Positions 51,924 through 59,293 are shown, numbered from the stretch's first letter. The stretch is 64,000 nt of DNA from Mesorhizobium sp. M4B.F.Ca.ET.058.02.1.1 (GCF_003952505.1 NZ_CP034450.1:1674001-1738000); one strand, 5' to 3'. Program-made: numbers and translations. Notes: generated from the letters alone by a model not told the origin.

Positions 51924-52213
51924 GCCGCCTCCCCTTGCGCCGCGCGGCCGGCCAGCCATTCGTAGCTGACGCCGGCAATGCCGCGCCTCCGGCAGGCCGC
52001 CACCACATGCGCCCAGTGCTGCGGGGCGATGCGCTCGCGGCGGCGCATCTGGCGGGCGGCCTCGTAGCCGCAGCCGACATCGGCGGCGAAGGCGCCGATG
52101 CTGTGCCAGCGGTCGATCAGCCCGGAAATACCCGTGGGCTGCCCCGAGATGCTGGTGGGCAGAGCCGAAGCGCTCGTGGGCAATGCGGAAATGCTTGCGT
52201 GATGGTCGATCAT
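51920..52213 (-). CDS. Cro-like DNA-binding protein, 97 aa
   Basis: Residues about 35-95 (IDRWHSIGAFAADVGCGYEA, ARQMRRRERIAPQHWAHVVA) form a helix-turn-helix like that of YdaS/Cro repressors. Before it lies a degenerate heptad array (ISALPTS, ASALPTS, ISGQPTG, ISGLIDR). ATG at 52213 is divergent from the CI-like gene at 52294, with perfect CGTAC-N5-GTACG operators in between. It is the classical phage cro/cI switch arrangement. Confidence 0.75.
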   Translation of the reverse strand: MIDHHASISALPTSASALPTSISGQPTGISGLIDRWHSIGAFAADVGCGYEAARQMRRRERIAPQHWAHVVAACRRRGIAGVSYEWLAGRAAQGEAA

Positions 52214-52221
52214 GCGGTAAG

Positions 52222-52236
52222 CGTACGTTATGTACG
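52222..52236. promoter_or_regulatory. Operator CGTAC-N5-GTACG (perfect)
   Basis: CGTACGTTATGTACG in the 80-bp cro/cI divergent promoter region, 9 bp from the cro start. The same motif recurs at 55853-55867. Confidence 0.7.
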
Positions 52237-52255
52237 AAAGAGTCGCAAGCGAATT

Positions 52256-52270
52256 CGTACACTTTGGACG
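52256..52270. promoter_or_regulatory. Operator CGTAC-N5-GGACG (one mismatch)
   Basis: CGTACACTTTGGACG, 24 bp before the CI-like start. A lone half-site GTACG follows at 52289-52293. Confidence 0.55.
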
Positions 52271-52293
52271 ATATTTTTCAGGCATTTTGTACG

Positions 52294-52926
52294 ATGATGG
52301 ATTCACGGCACAGATTGCAGCAGGCGCGCGCCCAGGCCGGCTATGCCTCGCCCAGCGATGCGGCCCGCGCCCTGCGCGAGATCAACAAGAACACGCTGAT
52401 CAGCCACGAGAACGGCAACCGGCCGCTGTCGCGCAAGGCGGCGGAGAAATACGGCCGGCTGTTCGGCGTCGACCCCGGCTGGCTGTTGTTCAATGCGGAC
52501 GGCGCCGAGGCCGCACCGGTCAGCCTGCAGCCCTCGCCCGTCACCGTCGACGTGCCGATCGTGTCCTGGATCAGCGCCGGTGAGCTCGGCAGCCAGGACA
52601 GCGTCGTCAACCTCTCCGACTATCCGACCATCCCGACCGCCGACCTAGAGGAAGGCGAGTGGATCGCGCTGCGCGTCGACGGGCCGTCGATGAACAAGAT
52701 CTCGCCGCCGGATTCGATCATCTTCGTCAATCTGCGTGACAAGCGGCTGGTGACCAATGGCTGCTATGTGATCTCGGACGAGACCGGACGGGCCACCTAC
52801 AAGCGCTGGCGCCCGAACGACACCCCGCCCTTCCAGCCGGCGTCGTACCTCGACATCCCGCCGCCGGAGCTGGAGGGCGCGATCACGATCATCGGGCGGG
52901 TGAAGCGGTCGATGATCGATATGTGA
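52294..52926 (+). CDS. CI/LexA-like S24-family phage repressor
   Basis: 210 aa. N-terminal XRE-type HTH (about 5-62: LQQARAQAGYASPSDAARAL and NTLISHENGNRPLSRKAAEK), a linker, then an S24 autoprotease domain with the Ala-Gly cleavage site in SWISAGELG (about 95-96), nucleophile in DGPSMN (Ser132) and general base in ATYKRW (Lys170). This predicts RecA-stimulated self-cleavage and derepression after DNA damage. Divergent from the Cro-like gene. ATG at 52294 (or 52297). Confidence 0.9.
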   Translation: MMDSRHRLQQARAQAGYASPSDAARALREINKNTLISHENGNRPLSRKAAEKYGRLFGVDPGWLLFNADGAEAAPVSLQPSPVTVDVPIVSWISAGELGSQDSVVNLSDYPTIPTADLEEGEWIALRVDGPSMNKISPPDSIIFVNLRDKRLVTNGCYVISDETGRATYKRWRPNDTPPFQPASYLDIPPPELEGAITIIGRVKRSMIDM

Positions 52927-52972
52927 GTAATCTCGCTCTCGCCCGTCGGCCTCTGACTGCTCTTTCATGACG

Positions 52973-52991
52973 CCGCAATTTCTGCTTGCAT
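52973..52991 (+). repeat. 19-bp direct repeat, left copy
   Basis: CCGCAATTTCTGCTTGCAT; identical to 54179-54197. Together they bracket the TPR gene. The left copy overlaps a palindrome CTGCTTGC-ATG-GCAAGCAG (52982-53000). Confidence 0.7.
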
Positions 52992-53047
52992 GGCAAGCAG
53001 CCGTCGGCGTCGGCCGAGGTCGATGGTTTCGGGGGAGAACCGGCGAA

Positions 53048-54097
53048 ATGACGAACCGGGAAGGCGTGGGCGAAAGCCGGCTGATACGGCTGGTGCGAAA
53101 ATGGCGCCTGCCGCTGTTGCTGCTGCTGACCGGCGTCGTCGCGCTGGACGTCCGTGGCGCGATGGGGATCGCCAGCAATCTCGCCTACACGGCCTGTATC
53201 GGCAATGCGGCCGACCCGGCCCGCCGGATCGAAGCTTGCACGCAAATCATCGACAACCAGGCCGACGGTCCTGACAAACGCGCGACGGCCTACTTCAAGC
53301 GCGCCTACGCCTGGTCCATGGAAGGCGATCTCGACCGCGCCATCGCCGATAGCGACCAGGCGATAAGCCTCAATCCTGAATACGCATCGGCTTACTACAA
53401 CCGAGGCTACGACTGGGCCACGAAGGGCGATTACGACCGGGCCATTGCCGATTACGGTCAGGCGATCGCCTTCGACCCGAAAAGCAGCGCTGCTTACAAC
53501 AACCGGGGCCTTGCCTGGGCGTACAAGGGCGACAATGACCGGGCCGTCGCGGATTACAACCTGGCGATCATCGCCGATCCAAAGAACGCATCCGCATACC
53601 TCAACCGGGGCGGCGCATGGGCGGCGGAGGGCGCCTTCGATCACGCCATCGCCGACTACAACCAGGCGATTGCCTTCGATCCGACACTCATCGGGGTCTA
53701 TGAAAATCGTGGCCTGAGCTGGGGCGGCAAAGGCGACTACGACCGCGCCATCGCCGATTTCAACGTGGCTATCGGCCTCGATCCGAAACGCGGCTACGCC
53801 TATTACGGCCGGGGTCTAGCCTGGTCAAACAAGGGCGACGACGACCGCGCGATCGCCGACTACGACCAGGCCGTGGACCTCGACCCGAAGCTTGCCGATG
53901 CCTACTACGCGCTGGGCCTCGCCTGGGCGCATAAGGGCGACCACGACCAGGCCATCGTCGACTACGACCAGGCAATCGCGCTCAATCAGAAATCCGCCGA
54001 TTTCTACAGCGCCCGAAGCGCCTCCTGGAAGGCGAAGGGAAACCGCGAACGCGCCGAGGCCGACCGGAAGACGGCAGTTAGCCTTGGCGGTAAGTAG
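53048..54097 (+). CDS. Membrane-anchored TPR repeat protein, 349 aa
   Basis: N-terminal basic segment, one membrane anchor (about 17-35, LPLLLLLTGVVALDV), then seven to eight 34-residue tetratricopeptide repeats with consensus AYxNRGxAWxxKGDxDRAIADYxQAIxLDPK. Such scaffolds mediate protein-protein contacts at the membrane or in the periplasm. GGGGGAG precedes ATG 53048. The gene lies between two identical 19-bp direct repeats, which suggests that it entered as a discrete 1.2-kb insert. Confidence 0.85.
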   Translation: MTNREGVGESRLIRLVRKWRLPLLLLLTGVVALDVRGAMGIASNLAYTACIGNAADPARRIEACTQIIDNQADGPDKRATAYFKRAYAWSMEGDLDRAIADSDQAISLNPEYASAYYNRGYDWATKGDYDRAIADYGQAIAFDPKSSAAYNNRGLAWAYKGDNDRAVADYNLAIIADPKNASAYLNRGGAWAAEGAFDHAIADYNQAIAFDPTLIGVYENRGLSWGGKGDYDRAIADFNVAIGLDPKRGYAYYGRGLAWSNKGDDDRAIADYDQAVDLDPKLADAYYALGLAWAHKGDHDQAIVDYDQAIALNQKSADFYSARSASWKAKGNRERAEADRKTAVSLGGK

Positions 54098-54178
54098 GTT
54101 GCCAGACTGGAAGGTCGCGTTGCTTCGCGCCTTCCCCTGCCCTCCGCTTGGCTCAGGGCCGGGCGCACAATCCAGCCA

Positions 54179-54197
54179 CCGCAATTTCTGCTTGCAT
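54179..54197 (+). repeat. 19-bp direct repeat, right copy
   Basis: Second copy of CCGCAATTTCTGCTTGCAT; it abuts the remnant of an ABC-transporter binding-protein gene. Confidence 0.7.
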
Positions 54198-54508
54198 TCT
54201 GGAACAGAATGAGAACTGGCGCCTGCCGCGCTCTTCAAAAAGTGGCCGTCGTTCAGCGCCTTCAACAAGGCATGCCCCAGCGCCGGGTTGGTGAGCGTGT
54301 CCTTGTTGGCGGCGATCAGCAGGTCGCCTGCCTCCCGCGCATGATCGACGGCGAAAGCGTAGCCGGCGCGCGTCGCCTGCGCGAAGGCTGCAGCCGCCTT
54401 CGGATTGGCGCCAAGGAAGGCGTTGCTGGAGACGATCAGCGTGGTGTGCGCGTCGCGCACGCCGTAGTCGGCATAGCGGAACGAGCGCTGCTTCAGGCCC
54501 TTCAGCAC
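54198..54508 (-). pseudogene. Remnant of an ABC-transporter substrate-binding protein gene
   Basis: About 95 codons with recognisable binding-protein sequence (RSFRYADYGVRDAHTTLIVS, ANPKAAAAFAQATRAGYAFA, DLLIAANKDTLTNPALGHAL) of the NMT1/THI5-like, NitT/TauT-type family. Signal peptide, N-terminal lobe and C-terminus are missing. The fragment ends exactly at the right 19-bp direct repeat, and its upstream side runs into non-homologous DNA. No partner transporter genes are adjacent. Confidence 0.75.
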
Positions 54509-54590
54509 TGTTCGAGCGATTGGGGAAGAGTGTTTTTGGAGCGAGGTGCGAAACGCTGTTCCTTCTCTCCAGTGGACAAGGCGGAGTCGC

Positions 54591-54620
54591 GTTATAAGAT
54601 TTTCACTATTTTCTTATAAC
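54591..54620. promoter_or_regulatory. Inverted repeat GTTATAAGA-N12-TCTTATAAC, copy 1
   Basis: Arms at 54591-54599 and 54612-54620, perfect. Same architecture as 54650-54679; centres 59 bp apart. Upstream of the nucleotidyltransferase-fold gene at 54706. Confidence 0.7.
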
Positions 54621-54649
54621 TCCCTTGAAATCCGGCCGGATAGCGTGCA

Positions 54650-54679
54650 GTTATAAGAAATCTGTGTAATTCTTATAAC
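54650..54679. promoter_or_regulatory. Inverted repeat GTTATAAGA-N12-TCTTATAAC, copy 2
   Basis: Arms at 54650-54658 and 54671-54679, extending to ten matching bases each. It ends 26 bp before the ATG at 54706, where a bound protein would block transcription or translation. Confidence 0.7.
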
Positions 54680-54705
54680 GCCCAGCCCAGACTTGGGATC
54701 GCGCC

Positions 54706-55794
54706 ATGAAAACCATCGATCTCGCCTATCGCACCATGTATGCCGAGCTTGTGCAGCGCAGCCTGGATGCTTCCTTCGAGACCGATTTCTCGACAGCGGG
54801 CAATTTCGTGCGCGTGCCAGTGAAGGGCCGCGACTATTGGTACTTCGAGGAGACCCGGCCGACGAAGACCAGGCGTTATGTCGGTCCGGCCGAGGACCCC
54901 GAGATCGCCAAGCGGGTCGCGGCCTTCAAGGAGATCAAGAGCGATCTGAGAAGCCGCCGCAAGCTGGTTTCAAGTCTCGTGCGCGACGCCGGCCTGACGG
55001 CGCCGGACCCCGTCACCGGCGACGTGGTCGAGGCGCTGGAGAAGGCCGGGCTCTTCCGCCTGCGCGCGGTGCTCGTCGGAACGGTCGCCTTCCAGACCTA
55101 TGCCGGGCACCTCGGTGTCAGGCTGCGTGGGGCCGCGCTGCAGACGGGCGACGCCGACTTCGCCCAGTTCCATTCCGTCTCGGCCGAGGTGGACGACAGC
55201 CTGCCGCCGGTTATCGAAGTGCTGAAGGCAGTCGATCCGACATTCCGCGAGGTTCCGCACCGGACCGATGCCGGACGCGCGACGCAGTTCGAGAACGCTT
55301 CCCGCTACCGGGTCGATTTCCTAACCCCGAACCGGGGCAGCGACGACCATGCCGATCACGCAAGCCCGATGCCGTCGCTGGGCGGCGCCTCGGCACAGCC
55401 CTTGCGCTTCCTCGATTTCCTGATCCGCGATCCCGTCCGGACGGTGCTCCTGCACCGCTCCGGCGTGCCCGTGCTCGTCCCCTCGCCCGAGCGCTTCGCC
55501 GTCCACAAGCTGATCGTCGCCGCGCGCCGCGAACGAAGCGCCGGCGCCAAGCGGGAGAAGGATCTGTATCAGGCAAGCCTGCTGGTCGAGGCGCTGGACG
55601 TCACGCGTCGGCAGGACGACCTCGCCTTTGCATTCGCCGAAGCGTGGAACAGGGGCGACGCCTGGCGGGACGCGCTGCGGAAAGGCCTGAACCTGCTCGG
55701 TCCCGACAGCCGTGACATGGTCGACCTGGTGCTCGGAACAGCGCTTGCCGCAGTCGGGGCGCAACTCGAAGGCTTTACGATGCGGCTCGCCTAA
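54706..55794 (+). CDS. GSU2403-type nucleotidyltransferase-fold protein
   Basis: 362 aa. The centre has the nucleotidyltransferase core LRAVLVGTVAFQTYAGHLGV and TGDADFAQFH, then ASRYRVDFLTPNRGSDD with the third acidic position, and a C-terminal helical part (PERFAVHKLIVAARRERSAG). This is the GSU2403/COG5397 family, whose fold is shared with AbiEii toxins and MNT proteins. Its substrate is unknown. It has two large identical inverted repeats as apparent operator and no antitoxin gene of the AbiEi type directly upstream; the following 114-codon gene has its own operators. Confidence 0.75.
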   Translation: MKTIDLAYRTMYAELVQRSLDASFETDFSTAGNFVRVPVKGRDYWYFEETRPTKTRRYVGPAEDPEIAKRVAAFKEIKSDLRSRRKLVSSLVRDAGLTAPDPVTGDVVEALEKAGLFRLRAVLVGTVAFQTYAGHLGVRLRGAALQTGDADFAQFHSVSAEVDDSLPPVIEVLKAVDPTFREVPHRTDAGRATQFENASRYRVDFLTPNRGSDDHADHASPMPSLGGASAQPLRFLDFLIRDPVRTVLLHRSGVPVLVPSPERFAVHKLIVAARRERSAGAKREKDLYQASLLVEALDVTRRQDDLAFAFAEAWNRGDAWRDALRKGLNLLGPDSRDMVDLVLGTALAAVGAQLEGFTMRLA

Positions 55795-55817
55795 CACGCC
55801 ACGATTTGCCGCCTTAT

Positions 55818-55832
55818 CGTTCAATTTGTACG
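55818..55832. promoter_or_regulatory. Operator CGTTC-N5-GTACG (one mismatch)
   Basis: CGTTCAATTTGTACG, 20 bp before the perfect site at 55853-55867; same motif as at the cro/cI region. Confidence 0.55.
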
Positions 55833-55852
55833 AATTCATCTTGACCCGTATT

Positions 55853-55867
55853 CGTACGTAAAGTACG
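55853..55867. promoter_or_regulatory. Operator CGTAC-N5-GTACG (perfect)
   Basis: CGTACGTAAAGTACG, 28 bp before the TTG start at 55896. Matches the cro/cI operator at 52222-52236. Confidence 0.7.
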
Positions 55868-55895
55868 ATATTTCCCTTCTCCGAGGGGAACATCC

Positions 55896-56240
55896 TTGAA
55901 CACCGCGAACCACGCCGCCTTCGCCGACCTCTCCCGTCCACTGCTTTCATCCTTGCCGCTCGAACAGCGCGAGCGCCTCGCCGGCGCCTGGCGGATGGCA
56001 AGCCAGGACATCGCCGAGGACATCCGCTTCATCCGCCAATATCTGAAGGTCATCGCCGAGAAGGAAGAACGGCTGTCGACCGGCACGCTGGTCCACAGCC
56101 GCGCCTATGTCGAGGCCTGCGCCGGTTGGTTGCCGCGGACCGTGGCGCGCTATTTGCGCAACCTGCGCGCCATCACCGAATGCGAGTTGGCGATGACGGC
56201 TGCCGGCATCAGTTTTGCCAAGTCAAGCGATGCGTGGTGA
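55896..56240 (+). CDS. Hypothetical helical protein, 114 aa, under CI-type operators
   Basis: All-helical protein: LSSLPLEQRERLAGAWRMAS, DIAEDIRFIRQYLKVIAEKE, WLPRTVARYLRNLRAITECE. No family recognised. The TTG start at 55896 has GAGGGG upstream at suitable spacing. Two CGTAC-N5-GTACG-type sites lie in the promoter region, so the CI-like repressor at 52294 may silence it. This makes it a candidate lysogeny-controlled or SOS-induced gene. Confidence 0.6.
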   Translation: MNTANHAAFADLSRPLLSSLPLEQRERLAGAWRMASQDIAEDIRFIRQYLKVIAEKEERLSTGTLVHSRAYVEACAGWLPRTVARYLRNLRAITECELAMTAAGISFAKSSDAW

Positions 56241-56288
56241 GCCATCGCTTCTCCGCTTGTCTCCTGCCCTACGAACTGAAGACGGCGT

Positions 56289-56924
56289 TCACCCGTTGAA
56301 CTTGTAGGGGAATTGTTTGGCGATGCCTTCCGTCAGCATGTCGGCGAACTTCAGCATGTGATCATGCCCTTCGTCGTAGGACTTGATGTCCGCCGCCCAA
56401 TCCTTCTTCAGCCGGCCGACCACCTCGCCGGTCGTCAGTTCCAGATGCTTGTGGAGCATGTCCCGGAGATCTTTCTCGGGCCAGTTCGGATTGGCCTTGC
56501 CAAGGAACACCGCAATGTCATCGGCATTGCCGGTCCATTTTTCCTGAGCGGCCGAGAGCTTGTCCTTGCTGCCTGATTTGGCCGCCTTGACCACTTCCGT
56601 CGCAATCTTGATGTGGTCTTTCAGCAGCGCGGCCAGTTTCTGGCCGGCCGCATCACCGTAGTAAGGCTTTACCGCGTCGCCTATGTCGTCCTGGTTCTGG
56701 AGGAGACGCTTCGCGACTTCGTCCGTGTCTTGCAGATCAGCGAGGGCGCTGATGATGTAGTTGCGCGTGTAAGTGATGTGGTCTTCCCAAAGTTTCCGCA
56801 TTGCCGCTCGAACGTCCGTCGCCGATTGCGGTTCGCCGGCGCGAGCGGGCAGCAGCGACAACCATCCGGCAGCCGCAAGAGACACAGCAGAGAGAGAGGA
56901 AAGCAGTACCAGACGCCTGTTCAT
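56289..56924 (-). CDS. Secreted helical protein, 211 aa
   Basis: Signal peptide (MNRRLVLLSSLSAVSLAAAG, then ARA cleavage region) followed by a four-helix-like body: RAAMRKLWEDHITYTRNYII, LLQNQDDIGDAVKPYYG, LTTGEVVGRLKKDWAADIKS. The pattern suggests a four-helix bundle; a ligand is not evident. ATG at 56924. A near-consensus EcfG-type promoter lies about 115-140 bp upstream (57041-57065). Confidence 0.7.
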   Translation of the reverse strand: MNRRLVLLSSLSAVSLAAAGWLSLLPARAGEPQSATDVRAAMRKLWEDHITYTRNYIISALADLQDTDEVAKRLLQNQDDIGDAVKPYYGDAAGQKLAALLKDHIKIATEVVKAAKSGSKDKLSAAQEKWTGNADDIAVFLGKANPNWPEKDLRDMLHKHLELTTGEVVGRLKKDWAADIKSYDEGHDHMLKFADMLTEGIAKQFPYKFNG

Positions 56925-57040
56925 GGCCGATCTCCGAATGTGCCAACACTCGCGCGACAGATGGGCAGCAAAGCGCGGCCGATCGGCTGTTTCCGTCCCG
57001 ATCGTCGGCACCCGAAGGCGATGTTCGCTATCGGAAGATG

Positions 57041-57065
57041 AACATTAGCGATGGCTAAAGGTTCC
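57041..57065 (-). promoter_or_regulatory. EcfG-like promoter GGAAC-N16-TGTT
   Basis: Minus strand: GGAAC 57065-57061, 16 bases, TGTT 57044-57041 (one mismatch). The element and its surroundings (GGAACCTTTAGC) are nearly the same as at 59472-59496. Confidence 0.55.
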
Positions 57066-57114
57066 GCGCCGGCGGCGAAATAGCGAGCCGTGGCGATGGC
57101 GATCCTTACGATGG

Positions 57115-57144
57115 AAAAAGGCTCCGGCGTAGCATGCCGGAGCC
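57115..57144 (-). terminator. Rho-independent terminator of the 57164-57475 gene
   Basis: Perfect stem GGCTCCGGC (57120-57128) / GCCGGAGCC (57136-57144), with plus-strand AAAAA at 57115-57119 giving a U-run on the minus strand. Confidence 0.8.
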
Positions 57145-57163
57145 TTCGTCCTTTTTCGACGCA

Positions 57164-57475
57164 TCAACCGCCGCTCGGAGCCGGCGCGGGGGCGGCCGGA
57201 GCCGGAGCCGCGGGCGCAGGTTCTGATGGCGCAGGGGCCGCAGGCGCGGGTTCCGAAGGCGCGGGCGCCGCAGGCGCAGGCGCTGACGGCGAGGATGCCG
57301 CCGGCGCCTCGACCTTGGGCGATTCGACCTTGACGTTGACGTCTTTGCTGCCGCCGCCATTGATGTTGATGACACCTGTGAAGACGAGCAGAACCACGAT
57401 CGCCAGAATCGCGAGAACGACCGCGACAACCGTGCCACCTCCGCCCGAATTCACAACCGTTGGACCGTCAGCCAT
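57164..57475 (-). CDS. Membrane-anchored Pro/Ala repeat protein, 103 aa
   Basis: Short Gly-rich N-terminus, one membrane helix (TVVAVVLAILAIVVLLVFTG, about 15-35), a linker with DVNVKVESPKVEAPA, then a Pro/Ala array built from APAPAAP and SEPAPAAP units. Such tails often span the periplasm or cell wall. It has an exact EcfG-type promoter (57508-57532) and a terminator (57115-57144), so it is monocistronic. Function unknown. Confidence 0.75.
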   Translation of the reverse strand: MADGPTVVNSGGGGTVVAVVLAILAIVVLLVFTGVININGGGSKDVNVKVESPKVEAPAASSPSAPAPAAPAPSEPAPAAPAPSEPAPAAPAPAAPAPAPSGG

Positions 57476-57865
57476 GGTTCTTCTCCTTACGATTGCACTG
57501 TCGAGAAAACGGGCGCGTCACGGCAACGTTCCGCCCCAGGGACCTCAGTCCCGGCAGCCGTGAGACTGAAGTCTCATCACCACGCGCAGAGGGCCGGAAT
57601 GGTCGGTTTCAAGGAAACCGAAGCCTCGCCAACTCATTGGTAAGCGGACCACCGGACACGTCCCTTCTCGGCGGTCTCTGGGTGCCCGCCAATCATCGTT
57701 CCCGTGCTGGCGGGCACCCGCTCGCCTTCCTGTTCCTGGAACCCTGGCCCGCGCACTCGCGTGGAGTGACGAGCTTGTTAGTTGAGCCGGCGAAGGGAAC
57801 GGAACCTCCTCAACAGCGTATGTTAGCTGTCGCCCAACCGGGCAAGCTGGCCAGAGTTTCCTGCA
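57476..57865. other. 390-bp non-coding stretch with one hairpin
   Basis: Contains the EcfG-type promoter of the minus-strand gene and a perfect 12-bp inverted repeat GGGTGCCCGCCA (57680-57691) / TGGCGGGCACCC (57708-57719). No gene supported. Confidence 0.5.
57508..57532 (-). promoter_or_regulatory. EcfG-type promoter GGAAC-N16-CGTT
   Basis: Minus strand: GGAAC 57532-57528, 16 bases, CGTT 57511-57508; 33 bp before the ATG at 57475. Confidence 0.75.
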
Positions 57866-58075
57866 ATGACCAAGGCATCGCTCCATCTTCTGAAAGGCGC
57901 AGGCTACCTGGTCTCCACGGCAAGCGTGATCCTGCTTGCGGTGGTGAGTTGGAAGAGCGCTTCGGAAAGCCCGCTGCTGGTCGCCTGCCTGCTTGGCGGC
58001 GCCGCGGCATCCATTGTCGGCATGTTCTGCCGCTGGCTTTCCTACGAGATCGAGAAACGCCGGGAAGGAAAATAG
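57866..58075 (+). CDS. Small membrane protein, 69 aa
   Basis: Two hydrophobic segments (about 11-30, YLVSTASVILLAVVSW; about 36-57, LLVACLLGGAAASIVGMF) and a basic tail (SYEIEKRREGK). The ribosome binding site is weak. Function unknown; part of the run of very small genes. A terminator-like hairpin follows at 58101-58136. Confidence 0.55.
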   Translation: MTKASLHLLKGAGYLVSTASVILLAVVSWKSASESPLLVACLLGGAAASIVGMFCRWLSYEIEKRREGK

Positions 58076-58100
58076 CATCCGTTGTCGGGCGCCGTCCGCA

Positions 58101-58136
58101 AAAAGCCCGCGCCACGGAGGGACCGATGGCGCGGGC
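58101..58136. terminator. Hairpin GCCCGCGCCA / TGGCGCGGGC
   Basis: Perfect 10-bp stem (58105-58114 / 58127-58136). The A-run at 58101-58104 would favour termination on the minus strand; on the plus strand no U-run follows. Confidence 0.45.
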
Positions 58137-58422
58137 CGGCCGATGTTTGCCCACCAGCCTGCGCGGGACGCCAAGCAGCGACGTCAGGCGCCAGACCTCA
58201 ACCATTCGAAGCGGCTAATGTTCCATTTGCTCGATCGCTAGATCTGGCGACGTCGAGGCTATCGACGGCGCTCGTTTGCCGGCCAAGCGCCGCCCGGCGC
58301 TGGGTGAAATTTCTGGACCGCCCCTCACGATGCGCGTAACATCCCGTCAACGGCGATAACTGGCAAGGGCATCGCCGGCTGAGAGCGAGCATCGCGCTTC
58401 CGCCCCAATGGAGGAGGGAGCG

Positions 58423-58632
58423 TTGATCGAGCACAAGAAATCCACCAGCGGCATCGCCTATCCGGATGACCTCTGCCTGTTGAAAAGGGCCTACGACCAG
58501 ATATGCCTCGAGAGGGATCTCCCGGCAGGCTCGCCCGCGGCGGAGCAATTGGCCATCCGCGCCATGGAGTTGTTTGCGCAAGGTATTTTTGAGGAAGAGG
58601 CCCTCTTGCAGGGGCTTAGGCAGCCCGCTTGA
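58423..58632 (+). CDS. Small conserved protein, 69 aa (paralogue of 11663-11872)
   Basis: TTG start at 58423, six bases after GGAGGAG; this yields 69 aa, the same length as the paralogue at 11663, and is preferred to ATG 58408, which would contain the ribosome binding site. Body: GIAYPDDLCLLKRAYDQICL, LERDLPAG and FAQGIFEEEALLQGLRQ, aligning with GIFDPSELALLARVFERLKL and GIADEEELLSL of the other. All-helical; function unknown. Confidence 0.6.
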   Translation: MIEHKKSTSGIAYPDDLCLLKRAYDQICLERDLPAGSPAAEQLAIRAMELFAQGIFEEEALLQGLRQPA

Positions 58633-58700
58633 ACGCTCGCTCACTTCACGGAACTGCGCCGACTGGCCATGCTCGGCCCTACCCGCTCGCAAGGACAGCC

Positions 58701-58919
58701 ATGACCCCGCGATATCTCGACCACCTCCTGGAATGCCCCTATTGCCTGACGATCAAGCTGAGGATTCCGGCCGACGCGCAGCCGGACACGCGCATCGTCT
58801 GCGACGATTGCGGCGAGTTCCTCGGGCTGTGGGACGAGTTGCTGACGGACTTCGAAAGGCAGGGTGGCAACAACGGCGTCTTCCGTCTCGACAGGGGCCG
58901 CATCAGGCGCCTCGGCTGA
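58701..58919 (+). CDS. Small zinc-ribbon protein, 72 aa
   Basis: Starts MTPRYLDHLLECPYCLTIKL; CPYC and CDDC about 24 residues later form a zinc-ribbon knuckle pair, followed by GEFLGLWDELLTDFERQGG. It could bind zinc and nucleic acid or protein. AAGGA is upstream of ATG 58701; an earlier in-frame ATG at 58629 overlaps the previous gene. No known function. Confidence 0.65.
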   Translation: MTPRYLDHLLECPYCLTIKLRIPADAQPDTRIVCDDCGEFLGLWDELLTDFERQGGNNGVFRLDRGRIRRLG

Positions 58920-59092
58920 AGCTGTCGCGATGCCCGGCTCCGCATAGGCCTTCATTCCTACAACCGCCGAGCCGCAGCGCGCGGAATGGAACGTTTCACG
59001 CAATTGCCAATTGGTGGACTCGCATGCCCTGCCGGGCGTTAGATTGGCGGCAGGCGAAGGAGGGCACGTCGCGAACAGGGAGGACGTAATCT

Positions 59093-59293
59093 ATGGATTA
59101 CGAATACGAGAAGATTCTACCCGACGAGCAGCCTTATGAAGTCATTACTTTTGCCAAAAAACACGGGTTGACGGTGCCGGCCGCGGATGCCGTCCTGTTC
59201 GCCAAGGGCCCGTCCCGGAAAGCGTGCGACGCCGCGGCATTGGCCTTCCTGTGCGCGGTGGCGCAATACGCCGACAGGCGATCGCGGCACTAA
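59093..59293 (+). CDS. Small hypothetical protein, 66 aa
   Basis: MDYEYEKILPDEQPYEVITF then AKKHGLTVPAADAVLFAKGP: the 'FAKKHGLT' stretch resembles the core of DUF3606 proteins (compare YFAKQHRIT at 60856), but the rest has diverged. GGGAGGA lies at correct spacing. Function unknown. Confidence 0.6.
   Translation: MDYEYEKILPDEQPYEVITFAKKHGLTVPAADAVLFAKGPSRKACDAAALAFLCAVAQYADRRSRH

Noticed and set aside
57545..58205. Long minus-strand frames over 57.5-58.2 kb
   Set aside because: They cover a hairpin-containing non-coding region and the small membrane gene in antisense; no domain content.
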